A stretch of DNA of 64,000 bases from Longimicrobiales bacterium (lineage in GTDB: Bacteria; Gemmatimonadota; Gemmatimonadetes; Longimicrobiales; Gaopeijiaceae). Within the stretch, counting starts at the first letter, position 1; every line of letters starts with the position of its first letter. Where the stretch lies: contig CATQHQ010000002.1 of NCBI GenBank assembly GCA_958296005.1, positions 468,501 to 532,500 on the forward strand, read 5' to 3'. Of this stretch, positions 27,879-38,135 are shown in pieces. Below the pieces are notes generated by a model. It was given only the letters and a program-made list of their open reading frames with translations. It was not told the origin of the DNA and searched no databases. The position numbers were made by a program, and so were the translations under genes.

Positions 27879-28408
27879 CCTTCGGACCCGTGGACGTCGA
27901 ACCGTACCTGGCGCTCTTCGGGCGGTACCTTCGGGAGCGGGGACTGCCGATCACCCAGCAGCGGCTGGCCGTCGCCCGGGTGGTGTTCTCGTCCTCGGAC
28001 CACCAGTCGGTGGACGAACTGGATGCCGTCTTGCGGGCGCAGAGCCTGCGGCTGGGGAAGGCGACGATCTACCGGACCCTCGATCTGCTGGTCCGAAGCG
28101 GATTGGCGGAGGAGCACGACTTCGGCGAGGGCTTCAAGCGCTACGAGCACCGCCTCTCCAAGGACCCCGTCCACCACCACCTGGTGTGCGTCAAGAGCGG
28201 CGAGGTGATCGAGTTCCGCAGCGAGGAGCTCCGACGGATCGTCGAGAAGACGGCCGCCCGCCACAGCTTCCGTCCCACCGGCCACAAGCTGGTGATCTTC
28301 GGCTTGAGCCGAGCGAGCCAGGACTCCGGTGCCGACGTGGAGTACCAGGGGATCACCTGTCCGATCGAGACGTCGCCGACGGCGCCCGGTCGTAGGAACA
28401 AGCCATGA
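27875..28408 (+). CDS. Fur-family transcriptional regulator with reduced zinc site
   Basis: The protein has 177 residues: winged helix (LPITQQRLAVARVVF, LGKATIYRTLDLLVRSGLAEE) and a metal-binding dimer domain (RYEHRLSKDPVHHHLVCVKSGEVIEF). The HHHLVC part is retained, but the structural-zinc CxxC is reduced to CVKS. A further Cys lies in GITCPIE near the C-terminus. It may sense iron, zinc, manganese or peroxide. It is translationally coupled to the ccdA-like gene. Confidence 0.85.
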   Translation: MTFGPVDVEPYLALFGRYLRERGLPITQQRLAVARVVFSSSDHQSVDELDAVLRAQSLRLGKATIYRTLDLLVRSGLAEEHDFGEGFKRYEHRLSKDPVHHHLVCVKSGEVIEFRSEELRRIVEKTAARHSFRPTGHKLVIFGLSRASQDSGADVEYQGITCPIETSPTAPGRRNKP

Positions 28409-29133
28409 ACGAGTCCATCGGAATCCTGATCGCATTCACCGCCGGAGTCCTGTCGTTCCTCTCTCCGTGCGTGCTGCCTCTGGTCCCCAGCTACCTGTCC
28501 TTCGTGACGGGGATGTCCCTGGAGGACTTGCGGGGAGATTTCGACCGTCGGCGGGTGCTGGTGCACTCCTGCCTCTTCGTGGCCGGCTTCACGTTGGTCT
28601 TCGTGCTTCTGGGGGCGTCGGCGTCGTTCGTCGGCGGCCTGCTGCGCTACTACAGCGACTGGATCGCTCGGATCGGCGGCGTGGTGATCATCCTCTTCGG
28701 CCTTCACCTGACGGGGGTGTTCCGGCTGGCGCCCCTCATGCGGGAGAAGCGGCTCCACCTCTCCAACAAGCCGATGGGCTACGTGGGCACGGTGGTGGTG
28801 GGGATCGCCTTCGGGACGGGCTGGACGCCCTGCATCGGACCTGTGCTGGGCGCCATTCTGACTATGGCCGCGTCCCAGGAGCGGCTGCTGCAAGGGATGT
28901 GGCTGCTCTTCGTCTACTCGATGGGGCTGGCCGTGCCGTTCGTGCTGGCGGCGGTGGCGCTGGAGCGGTTCCTCGGCGTCTTCGCGCGCTTCCGCCGCTT
29001 TCTGCCGGCGGTCCAAGTGGCGTCGGGGGTCTTGCTGGTGCTCCTGGGTCTTCTGCTGGTAACCGGTTCGTTCGTCGTGCTGGCCGCCTGGCTGAACCGC
29101 TTCACCCCCGAGTTCCTGCTGGAACGACTCTGA
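28405..29133 (+). CDS. ccdA: CcdA-like cytochrome c biogenesis/thiol transport membrane protein
   Basis: The protein has 242 residues with six membrane helices. The reactive cysteines lie in AGVLSFLSPCVLPLVPSYLSF and FGTGWTPCIGPVLGAIL, the canonical CcdA pair. It moves reducing equivalents across the cytoplasmic membrane for heme ligation or other periplasmic thiols. This is the second protein of the fold in the window; the first at 11377 has the DsbD-type motif CVYP instead. The start overlaps the fur-like stop. Confidence 0.92.
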   Translation: MNESIGILIAFTAGVLSFLSPCVLPLVPSYLSFVTGMSLEDLRGDFDRRRVLVHSCLFVAGFTLVFVLLGASASFVGGLLRYYSDWIARIGGVVIILFGLHLTGVFRLAPLMREKRLHLSNKPMGYVGTVVVGIAFGTGWTPCIGPVLGAILTMAASQERLLQGMWLLFVYSMGLAVPFVLAAVALERFLGVFARFRRFLPAVQVASGVLLVLLGLLLVTGSFVVLAAWLNRFTPEFLLERL

Positions 29134-29178
29134 CGGCTGGGGCTCGGAGGCTCGGGGGCTCGTCAGGCCGCTCCCGCC

Positions 29179-30963
29179 TCAGGCCGCTCCCGCCAGCGAA
29201 AGGTCTTGCTCCAGCAGCTGCCGGCGGAGCAACGAGGCGTAGGTGCCTCCCAGGGCGACGAGCTCCTCGTGGCGGCCTCGCTCCACAACTCGGCCCTCCT
29301 CCAGCACCAGGATCAGGTCCGCGTCCTTCACCGCCGTCACGCGGTGGGAGATGACGAAGGCGGTGCGCCCCTTCAGGTTGCCGCGCAACCCCTCCAGGAT
29401 GCGGGCCTCGGTGTGGGTGTCCACGGCGCTCAGCACGTCGTCCAGCACCAGTACGGCGGGGTCCGGCGCCAGGGCTCGGGCCAGCGTCGCCCGCTGCTTC
29501 TGCCCGCCCGAGAGGTTGATCCCGCGCTCGCCCAGCAAGGTGTCGTAGCCCATCGGGAACCCGGCTACCGCTTCGTCGAGGCTGGCGGCCGCCGACGCTT
29601 CGCGGATCCGCCGGTCGCGGGGCTCGCCTTCCACGGCCGCGGGGAGCCCAAGCGCGATGTTCCGGCCCAGCGGGTCCGAGAAGAGGAATGCGTCCTGCGG
29701 CGCGAACCCGAGTCGGGCGCGCACGTCGGCGGGGTCGTACTCGGAGAGGGGCGCGCCGTCCAGCAGGACCTGACCGGAGACGGGGTCGTGGAAGCGGGCG
29801 AGGAGGGAGACCAACGTGCTCTTGCCGGACCCGGTGGGGCCCACTACCGCGATCGTGGCGCCCGGCTCGGCGGTGAAGCTGACGTCCTGCAGTGCCAGCT
29901 GGTCGCGTCCCGGATAGCGGAACGACACGTGGCGGTACTCGATCGTCGCGTCCCGTCCAGGTGCCGGCCGGGGGTCTGTCGGCGCCGCCACCGTCGGCTC
30001 GGTCTCGAAGATCCGGTTCAGCCGTCCCATCGACGCCGCGCCCCGCTGGAAGAGGTTGACCACCCAGCCCAGCGCGATCATCGGCCACGCCAGCAGCACC
30101 AGCAGGTACGAGAAGGCGATGAAGTCCCCGGCGGTGATCGTCCCCGCCATGACCAAGCGCCCCCCGTACCAGAGCATCACGACCATTGCGCCGCCCATGA
30201 CCAGTCCCAGCACGGGATGGAAGGCGCCTCCGACGTAGGCCAGCCGCATGTTGCGCCGCAGGTACTCCCGGTTGAGCGCGTCGAACTCGCCCGCCTGGCC
30301 GGTCTCCTGCCCGTAGGCCCGCACGATGCGAACGCCCGACAGGTTCTCCTGCACCATCGCGGAGAGCGTTCCGAACTGGGCTTGAATCCGCTCGAAGCGC
30401 CGGTGGATCACCCGTCCGAACCAGATCACGACCGGCGGCAGGACGGCCATCGAGAGCAGGACCACGACCGTCAGCGGGGGACTCATCCACAGCATGAGGG
30501 CCGTTCCCAGCACGAAGTTCATCGTCGTGTTCGCCGAATACATGACGCCGGGACCCGCGGCTTGGCGGACGGCCAGCGTGTCGTTGGTGGCGAGGCTCAT
30601 CAGGTCGCCGGTCCGGGTGCCGGCGTGGAAGCCTGCGTCGAGGCGCAGCAAGTGGCGTACGAAGTCGTTGCGCAGGTCCACCTCGATCCGCCGGCTGGCC
30701 CCGTTCATGATCTCCCGCATCCCGTAGAACGCGGCCCCGCCCGCCAGCGCCGAGGCGACGATCAGCAGCGCGTAGACGGCCACCGAGCGCATCGCCTCGC
30801 CCGGGTCGGCGCCGGGATCGGGGGGAAGCGCGTCCACCGCCAACTTCAGCAGGTACGGCCCCGCCAGGGAGAAGCTGTTGGCGACGACGACCAGCGCTAC
30901 GCCCAGCGCCATCACCTTCTTGTACGGACGAAAGTATGGCAGAACGGTTCGGAGTTCGTTCAT
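29179..30963 (-). CDS. ABC exporter (membrane + ATPase half-transporter), intact copy A
   Basis: The protein has 594 residues from the ATG at 30963. The N-terminal ~300 residues are a type I exporter membrane domain with six helices (EIMNGASRRIEVDLRNDFV, MVQENLSGVRIVRAYGQE). The C-terminal ATPase has Walker A VGPTGSGKST, a Q-loop, signature LSGGQKQR, Walker B VLVLDDVLSAVD and H-loop ISHR. The type exports lipids, peptides or drugs. A truncated duplicate lacking the ATPase lies at 38921-39759. It diverges from the lipoprotein gene at 31124. Confidence 0.92.
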   Translation of the reverse strand: MNELRTVLPYFRPYKKVMALGVALVVVANSFSLAGPYLLKLAVDALPPDPGADPGEAMRSVAVYALLIVASALAGGAAFYGMREIMNGASRRIEVDLRNDFVRHLLRLDAGFHAGTRTGDLMSLATNDTLAVRQAAGPGVMYSANTTMNFVLGTALMLWMSPPLTVVVLLSMAVLPPVVIWFGRVIHRRFERIQAQFGTLSAMVQENLSGVRIVRAYGQETGQAGEFDALNREYLRRNMRLAYVGGAFHPVLGLVMGGAMVVMLWYGGRLVMAGTITAGDFIAFSYLLVLLAWPMIALGWVVNLFQRGAASMGRLNRIFETEPTVAAPTDPRPAPGRDATIEYRHVSFRYPGRDQLALQDVSFTAEPGATIAVVGPTGSGKSTLVSLLARFHDPVSGQVLLDGAPLSEYDPADVRARLGFAPQDAFLFSDPLGRNIALGLPAAVEGEPRDRRIREASAAASLDEAVAGFPMGYDTLLGERGINLSGGQKQRATLARALAPDPAVLVLDDVLSAVDTHTEARILEGLRGNLKGRTAFVISHRVTAVKDADLILVLEEGRVVERGRHEELVALGGTYASLLRRQLLEQDLSLAGAA

Positions 30964-31123
30964 CTTTGATGCGTGGGGTTCGCGTGCGGAGCTTTCCGAG
31001 CAGGCGAGCGCGAGGCCGGCGGGCGGACCCGAACACTCTGAACCAACCGGGCGGACGGCACAACCGCCGGACCGCGTGGGCTGGTGGGGACCGGCACCGG
31101 GGCGTCGAGGACAGGAGGGCGCG

Positions 31124-32020
31124 ATGAGAGAGACGAAGACGCACCGCCGGATGCTGGCCGTGGCGGCGGCTGCGGCGATGCTGGGCGCGTGCGGAGGGGA
31201 GGGCGGATCGTCCTCCGAAGAAGCGCCGGACGAGCCGGAACGAGCGGCTTCGGAAGCCGAGAGGACGCCCGAACCGGCGGAGGCGCCCGGCTCGGCAGTC
31301 GTCGGAGGCGAGGCGACCACCGACGAGGCGACCACCGACGAGGCGATCACCGACGAGGACGACACCGCGTCCACCCACGCTCCAACACCCGGGAGCGACT
31401 CCTCCGCGGCCGCGGATTCGACGATCGGAGAGCCGGCGCTAGGGTTCCTGCTGGACAGCCTCCTCGCAGAAGGCGTCGCGCCGGACAGCCTCCTCGCCCG
31501 GGCCAGCGACGCGGCCCACATCGCCCGCTACGCAGGAGACAGCCTCCTGGCGGACAGCTTCGCGGCGCGTCCGCGGCTTCCACCGGGCACCCAGTTCCAT
31601 GCCACGAGCGACTGGCTTGTCACTGCGGCGAGCGATCAGCCGGGCGATCCGGTCGTCGCGACTCTGGTCGAGGACGTGGCCGGGCCCGACGGTCGCGTCC
31701 TCGTGCCCCAAGGCGCCAAGTTCCTGGGCGTCGTGACCGAAGCCCAAAGCGCGTTGGGTCCCGGCGAAGTACCGTTCTTGGAAGTCGTCTTCGAGACCCT
31801 GTCGGCGGAGGCGTGGGAACGGCCGATCAAGACGCGGGTCGTCGCCGTGGCGCCGATGGACCGGACCGAGCCGCCGCCGGGCGAGATCGCGGAAGGCGCG
31901 CTGCTTGTCGTCGAACTGGAGGAACGACTGGTTCTGCCGATGCCCGTCGCGAACAGCGGTGACGACACGTTGCTGGTCGTCCCCGACACGACCCCGCCCG
32001 TCGCCGGCCTCGGCAGTTAG
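31124..32020 (+). CDS. Acidic lipoprotein with C-terminal beta domain, copy A
   Basis: The protein has 298 residues with ribosome site aggaggg and a lipoprotein signal ending MLGAC. Residues ~25-110 are an acidic, Thr/Ala/Glu-rich disordered linker with a repeated TTDEA unit. A repeated DSLLA motif (LLDSLLAEGVAPDSLLARA...GDSLLADSFAARP) follows. The C-terminal ~120 residues (PPGTQFHATSDW...GRVLVPQGAKFLGVVTEAQ) resemble small beta domains with a VLVPQGA motif seen in envelope proteins and VirB10 relatives. Function unknown. It precedes murQ by 11 bases. The near-identical copy C is at 39920. Confidence 0.75.
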   Translation: MRETKTHRRMLAVAAAAAMLGACGGEGGSSSEEAPDEPERAASEAERTPEPAEAPGSAVVGGEATTDEATTDEAITDEDDTASTHAPTPGSDSSAAADSTIGEPALGFLLDSLLAEGVAPDSLLARASDAAHIARYAGDSLLADSFAARPRLPPGTQFHATSDWLVTAASDQPGDPVVATLVEDVAGPDGRVLVPQGAKFLGVVTEAQSALGPGEVPFLEVVFETLSAEAWERPIKTRVVAVAPMDRTEPPPGEIAEGALLVVELEERLVLPMPVANSGDDTLLVVPDTTPPVAGLGS

Positions 32021-32031
32021 CACGACGCCCG

Positions 32032-32950
32032 ATGCTGGACGGCCGGCTTACGGAGCAGCGGAACCCCCGCAGCAGCGGGATCGATCGGATGTCGTCGCTC
32101 GAGATCGTCCGCCTGATCAACGACGAGGACCGAACCGTGGCGGAGGCCGTGGGGCGGGAAGCCGAGCCGATCGCCCGCGCAGTGGAGCTGGCCGTGGCGG
32201 CGTTTCGGGCCGGAGGCCGACTGATCTACGTCGGGGCCGGCACCTCGGGGCGGTTGGGGGTGCTGGACGCCGCGGAGATGCCGCCCACCTTCGGCACCGA
32301 CCCCGAGATCGTCCAAGGTGTGATCGCCGGGGGCCTCGAGGCGCTGGTGCGGGCGCAGGAGGGCGCCGAAGACCGCGCCCAGGACGGGTCTAGAGCGATC
32401 GACGAACGGGATGTGGGACCCCGGGACTTCGTGATCGGGATCGCGACTTCGGGCACGACCCCCTACGTGCACGCCGCCCTGGCCCGCGCCCGGAAGCGGG
32501 GCGCCCGCACCGGCTTCCTCCTGTGCACGCCGCCCGCCGACGCGTTGCGGAAGGCGCACGACGTCGTGATCGCCCCGCTGACGGGCCCGGAAGTGATCAC
32601 GGACTCCACGCGCATGAAGGCGGGAACCGCGACCAAAGGTCGTCCTCAACTCGATCACGACCGCGGCGATGGTGCGGCTGGGCAAGGTGGACGGCAACCT
32701 CATGGTGGACCTTCAGGTCACTTGCGCCAAGCTGCAGGACCGGGGCGAGAGGATCCTGATGACGACGCTGGGGCTGGGCCGCGACGGCGCTCGGGAGCTG
32801 CTCGACCGGGCCGAAGGCCACGTCAAGACGGGCTTGGTCATGCACCGGCTGGGCGTCGATGCGGAAGCGGCTCGGGAGGCTTTGGCGCGGGCCGGGGGCG
32901 TGGCGGGCGCCGCGGAGGCCGAAGCCGGAGGGGCGCCGCCGCCGCCATGA
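32032..32950 (+). pseudogene. murQ: murQ copy A, frameshifted
   Basis: N-acetylmuramic acid 6-phosphate etherase homologue, broken by one extra base near 32636-32639 (accaaaggtcgtc against accaagatcgtc in copy B). The first frame holds the SIS domain ([24 protein letters not shown]); the second resumes at MVRLGKVDGNLMVDLQ. The conserved GSTRMKAG motif is also altered to DSTRMKAG. The frameshift joins the first part artificially to the glycosyltransferase frame. Intact murQ is copy C. Confidence 0.85.
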
Positions 32951-34668
32951 GGCTCTGGGCCGGCCTCGCGTTTGCGCTCGGGGTTCACGTGGTTCTCGCG
33001 GTGAGCGCGTCGGTGCCCCAAGTCCACAACGGAGTGAGCCACGTCGGCTACCTCGCGCTGGCCCACTCCCTCGTCGAGGACGGCACCTATAGGGAGCTCT
33101 GGCACCCCGGCGAGCCCGACCACACCAAGTTTCCGCCGCTGTACCCCGCCTTCCTGGCGGCGATGATCCTCGCAGGCGCCACGACCTGGGGCGCCTTCAA
33201 GGCGTCGTCGATCGCGCTCACCGCCCTGGCCACGGCGTTCTGCTTCCTCTGGGCCCGCCGACTTCGGGGCGACCGTGCCGGAGTGGTCGTGGCCGTGCTC
33301 TTCGGCGCCTCCTACGCTGTGCTCTTCGCCGCCCAGTGGATAAGGTCGGAACCGATGTTCCTGGTGGCCACGATGGGCTGTCTCTGGCTCCTCGCCCCTG
33401 GCAAGACGAAGCCGAAGCCTCGATGGGAGCTTGCCGGAGCGCTGGCCCTGGCCGTCGCGGCCTACTTCACCCGCTCGGCCGGGGCGCCCCTGATCGTGGC
33501 CGCGGGGCTGTGGCTGGCGATCGGCAGGCGCTGGAAGGAGCTGGGCGTCTTCGCCGCGGTCCTCGCCGTTCCCGTGTTCCTCTGGGGCAGAGCCTCGGCC
33601 GAAGTCTACGCATCCGAGTTCTGGCTGATCAACCCTTACGCGCCGGACCTAGGGCGAGCCGGGTTCTGGGAGTTGGTGGTCCGGGCGGCGACCAACGCGT
33701 GGAAGTACGCCTCCGACTACGTTCCCAATGGCTTGGCAGGCTCCCTGGGAGGCGTCGCGGCGGTCGTGGGGATCGCCCTGACCGTGGCGACGTTGGCCGA
33801 ATGGCTCCGGCGAGTCCGCTCCGGTCCTGGGGTCGCCGAGCTCTTCCTCGTTCTCTACTGCGGGCTCCTGGCAGCTTGGCCGTGGTCGGGGAACCGGTTC
33901 GCGTTGCCGATCCTTCCCGTGGTGCTCCTCTACGCCTACGCGTCGGTGGCCCGACTGGCGAAGTTCTGGGTCGACCGTCCCGCCCCCGAACCCGCCGCTC
34001 CAGGCGCCGTCCGCGAGAACCGGTGGCGTCGGCTGACCAGTGCCGCGGCGCTGGCCGCAACTGTGGCTGTCCCGGCGGGCCTGTCGTGGGACCGACTTCG
34101 AGATCCGTCGCTAGGCTGCGGCCAAGCGATCGTCGCCAGGGGTCGGGGTCCTTGGAGTTGCTACCCGGAGAACTACCGAGTCTTCCACGTCATGGCCCTG
34201 TGGGCCGGCGACCATCTGCCGGAGGGCTCGGTGGTCTACAGCCACAGGCCCAGCTTATTTTACGCCTACAGCGGCCTGCAGTCCGTGGCCTACGGCCGGC
34301 GGTCCGTGACCTATCCCTTCGCGATCGATGGGTCCCGGTTCATGGCAATGGCCGATTCCTTGGGGATCGGATACGTCGCAAGGAGCAGATGGGGCGGATG
34401 GGACGGTTCCGAAGCCAGTTATGTGGACCCTGTCGTCGCCGCCCACCCGGAGCGGTTCTGTCAGGTCGCCAGGCTCCAGAGTCCGACGGAATCGATCTGG
34501 ATGCTGGCGATCCTCCCGCCCTTGGAAGGAGAAGCCGAACCTCCATCCCAGACCAGTCGCGGGACCGAACTGCGGGAGTGCCCGCCGGAAGGCGGTTCGA
34601 CGCTGCCGTCCCAGTCCGCAGTCGCCTCCATGACGGTGCCCTTCCTAAGACGGAGCCCGCCCCGATGA
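32947..34668 (+). CDS. ArnT/PMT-like membrane glycosyltransferase, copy A
   Basis: The protein has 573 residues and about 10-12 membrane helices. Its start overlaps the murQ stop (ATGA). The fold resembles lipid-linked sugar transferases of the PMT/ArnT type: first helix, a short loop then YLALAHSLVEDGTY, PPLYPAFLAAM, and an AFGAS-like helix series, with a C-terminal periplasmic domain (FHVMALWAGDHLPEGSVVYSHRP). The presumptive catalytic Asp of the first loop, present as GDNA in copies B and C, is replaced here (HNGVSHVGY). The gene remains fully open and its stop overlaps the peptidase start. Confidence 0.8.
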   Translation: MRLWAGLAFALGVHVVLAVSASVPQVHNGVSHVGYLALAHSLVEDGTYRELWHPGEPDHTKFPPLYPAFLAAMILAGATTWGAFKASSIALTALATAFCFLWARRLRGDRAGVVVAVLFGASYAVLFAAQWIRSEPMFLVATMGCLWLLAPGKTKPKPRWELAGALALAVAAYFTRSAGAPLIVAAGLWLAIGRRWKELGVFAAVLAVPVFLWGRASAEVYASEFWLINPYAPDLGRAGFWELVVRAATNAWKYASDYVPNGLAGSLGGVAAVVGIALTVATLAEWLRRVRSGPGVAELFLVLYCGLLAAWPWSGNRFALPILPVVLLYAYASVARLAKFWVDRPAPEPAAPGAVRENRWRRLTSAAALAATVAVPAGLSWDRLRDPSLGCGQAIVARGRGPWSCYPENYRVFHVMALWAGDHLPEGSVVYSHRPSLFYAYSGLQSVAYGRRSVTYPFAIDGSRFMAMADSLGIGYVARSRWGGWDGSEASYVDPVVAAHPERFCQVARLQSPTESIWMLAILPPLEGEAEPPSQTSRGTELRECPPEGGSTLPSQSAVASMTVPFLRRSPPR

Positions 34669-35184
34669 CGAACCGCCCCCTCTGCCGCTTCGCAGAACGC
34701 ACGACCGCCGAACCCCGGCGTCGGCCTGCAGGGGCGGCGGAACGGGCCGAACGCGCCTACGCCCTGCTGTCGGAGCGCATCGCGCCCGCGCCCGGGGGTC
34801 GCATCCAGCTGTTGCTCACCGACCACGCCGACTTCTCCAACGGCTTCGCCACGCCGGTCCCCTTCAACCGGATCACCATCTACGCCCGCCCGCCGATCGA
34901 CGGCGGCAGCTTGGCCTACTTCGACGACTGGCTGGAGCTTGTCATCACTCACGAGCTGGTCCACACCTTCCACTTCGAGATGGCGGGCACGGCCGGCAAG
35001 GTGATCCGCGCCGTCATGGGCAGGCTCCCGACGGCGTGGCCCGTGTTCCCGTCGGCCGCTGCGCCCACTTGGATGAGCGAAGGGCTCGCCACCTACTTCG
35101 AGTCCGGCTTCACGGGCGCGGGTCGAGCCAAAGGCACTTGGCAGGAGATGGTCATGCGGGCCGCGTCGCTGGAGGGCGCGCTGG
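34665..35184 (+). pseudogene. Secreted peptidase copy A, truncated
   Basis: The copy keeps the region with ITHELVHTFHFEMAG and WMSEGLATYFES but has lost most of the signal peptide and ~35 residues after it, through an in-frame deletion (RRRPAG joined to AAERAERAY). It ends at 35184 where insertion-sequence DNA starts. The propeller and barrel domains are absent. The full gene is copy C at 43439. Confidence 0.88.
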
Positions 35185-35668
35185 CGCCGCACGCCGCGGC
35201 CGCCGACTCCGGTGCTTCGCCCGCTTGCGCCTGCGCTTCCACACTCCCGCCGCCGCCAGCCACCCTCGGACCGTCTCGGCGCTCACGCGCGTACGCCGAG
35301 GCGCCGCCGCGCGTGCTCCGCCAGCAACGTCGGTCCGAAACCGGCCTGCAACGGGTCCGCCGCCAGAGCCAGCACCCGCTCCCGCACCTCCGGCGCCAGC
35401 GCCCGGTTCGACCTCCGGCCCCGCAGCCGGTGGACTGCAGCACCGTCGCCCTCCGCCTCGAACCGGCGCATCAGACGCCGAAAGTGGCGTCGCGTCATCC
35501 CCAGCCGTGCCGCCCCCGTCGCCGCCGCCAACATCCCCTCGTCCACCTGCCTCAAAACCGCTATGCGGTCTCGCTCCTTACGCTCAACTCCATTCGCTCC
35601 TCTCCCGGATCGCGTTCGGCCTCCGACCGAACATGAGCCGAAAGAGGACATTTCTACTTTGGCGCGAC

Positions 35669-35669
<1 letters not shown>
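35185..35669 (-). mobile_element. Degenerate insertion-sequence remnant (ISNCY-like transposase N-terminus)
   Basis: On the minus strand, a transposase beginning near 35593 can be read across frameshifts: MELSV then (K)ERDRIAVLRQVDEGMLAAATGAARLGMTRRHFRRLMRRF (helix-turn-helix), HRLRGRRSNRALAPEVRERVLALAAD, GPTLLAEH, and in a second frame VSAETVRGWLAAAGVWKRRRKR. One base is missing near 35580 and the frame shifts again near 35285. The catalytic DDE domain is missing. The end at about 35669 (TGTCGCGCCAAAGTAGAAAT on the minus strand) looks like an element terminus; the other end is cut at 35185. It separates copies A and B. Confidence 0.75.
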
Positions 35670-36449
<780 letters not shown>

Positions 36450-36453
<4 letters not shown>

Positions 36454-38135
36454 GGCTCTGGGCCGGCCTCGCGTTTGCGCTCGGGGTTCACGTGGTTCTC
36501 GCGTTGAGCGCGTCGGTGCCCCAAGTCCACCCGGGGGGAGGGGACAACGCCGCCTACCTCTCGCTGGCCCACTCTCTCGTCGAGGACGGCGCCTACAAGG
36601 AGCTCTGGCACCCCGGTGAGCCCGACCACACCAAGTACCCGCCGCTGTACCCCGCCTTCCTGGCGGCGATGATCCTCGCAGGCGCCACGACCTGGGGCGC
36701 CTTCAAGGCGTCGTCGATCGCGCTCACCGCCCTGGCCACGGCGTTCTGCTTCCTCTGGGCTCGCCGACTTCGGGGCGACCGTGCCGGAGTGGTCGTGGCC
36801 GTGCTCTTCGGCGCGTCCTACGCGGTGCTCTTCGCCGCCCAGTGGATACTGTCGGACCCGCTGTTCCTGGTGGCCACGATGGGCTGCCTCTGGCTTCTCG
36901 CCCCTGGCAAGGCGGAGCCGAAGCCTCGATGGGAGCTTGCCGCAGCGCTGGCCCTGGCCGTCGCGGCCTACTTCACCCGCTCGGCCGGGGCGCCCCTGAT
37001 CGTGGCCGCGGGGCTGTGGCTGGCGATCGGCAGGCGCTGGAAGGAGCTGGGCGTCTTCGCCGCGGCCCTCGCCGTTCCCGTGTTCCTCTGGGGCATAGCC
37101 TCGGCCGAAGACTACGCATCCAAGTTCTGGCTGATCAACCCTCGCGCGCCGGACCTAGGGCGAGCCGGGCTCTGGGACTTGGTGGTCCGGGCGGCGACCA
37201 ACGTGTGGAAGTACGCCTCCAACTACGTTCCCAACGGCTTGGCAGGCTCCCTGGGAGGCGGCGCGGCGGTCGTGGGGATCGTCCTGACGGTGGCGACGTT
37301 GGCCGAATGGCTCCGGCGAGTCCGCTCCGGTCCCGGGGTCGCCGAGCTCTTCCTCGTTCTCTACTGCGGGCTCCTGGCAGCTTGGCCGTGGTCGTATAAC
37401 CGGTTCGCGTTGCCGATCCTTCCCGTGGTGCTCCTCTACGCCTATGCGTCGGTGGCCCGACTGGCGAAGTTCTGGGTCGACCGTCGGCCCGCCCCCGAAC
37501 CTGCCGCTCCAGGCGCCGTCCGCGAGAACCGGTGGCGTCGGCTGGCCGGTGCCGCGGCGCTGGCCGCAACCGTGGCTGTCCCGGCGGGCCTGTCGTGGGA
37601 CCGACTTCGAGATCTGTCGCTGGGCTGCGGCCAAGCGATGGTCGCTTGCTACCCGGACGAATACCGGGCCTTCCACGTCATGGCCCTGTGGGCCGGCGAC
37701 CATCTGCCGGAGGGCTCGGTGGTCTACAGCCGCATGCCCCGCTTATTTTACGCCTTCAGCGGCCTGCAGTCCGTGGGCTACGGCCGGCGGTCCGTTCCCT
37801 TCTCGACCGACGGGTCCCGGTTCATGGCAATAGCCGATTCCTTGGGGATCGGATACGTCGCAAAGAGCAGATGGGACCGTGCAGCCATCTATGTGGACCC
37901 TGTCGTCGCCGCCCACCCGGAGCGGTTCTGTCGGGTCGCCAGGCTCCAGAGTCCGACGGAGATCTGGATGCTGGCGATCCTCCCGCCCTTGGAAGGAGAA
38001 GCCGAACCTCCATCCCAGACCAGTCGCGGGACCGAACTGCGGGAGTGTCCGCCGGAAGGCGGTTCGACGCTGCCGTCCCAGTCCGCAGTCGCCTCCATGA
38101 CGGTGCCCTTCCTAAGACGGAGCCCGCCCCGATGA
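36450..38135 (+). CDS. ArnT/PMT-like membrane glycosyltransferase, copy B
   Basis: The protein has 561 residues, fully open, although the murQ and peptidase genes on both sides are broken. The first loop reads VHPGGGDNAAYLSLAHSLVEDG, keeping the presumptive catalytic Asp. Differences from A and C include in-frame indels around the first loop, near GKAEPKP, and in the periplasmic part, where copy B lacks the residues between QAMVA and CYPDEY. It starts at an ATGA overlap. The conserved Ser/Pro-rich C-terminal tail (ending RRSPPR) is kept in all three copies. Confidence 0.8.

Larger units (their letters stand above)
30131..35184. repeat. Tandem block copy A (reference copy)
   Basis: This copy extends from within the ABC gene through lipoprotein, murQ and glycosyltransferase genes to the truncated peptidase gene. 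The segments match copies B and C closely, but the copies carry many substitutions and independent indels, so they are not identical assembly duplicates. The murQ starts of A, B and C are at 32032, 35774 and 40828. The block ends at 35184 where peptidase homology stops and an insertion-sequence remnant begins. Confidence 0.88.

Noticed and set aside
32630..32645. Programmed frameshift in murQ copy A
   Set aside because: No slippery heptamer with stimulating structure was evident, the insertion is unique to this copy, and the conserved GSTRMK motif is also mutated, so decay is simpler.
32032..34668. A single 878-residue ORF fusing murQ and the glycosyltransferase
   Set aside because: The fusion is created by one extra base in murQ; copies B and C show separate genes with an ATGA overlap.
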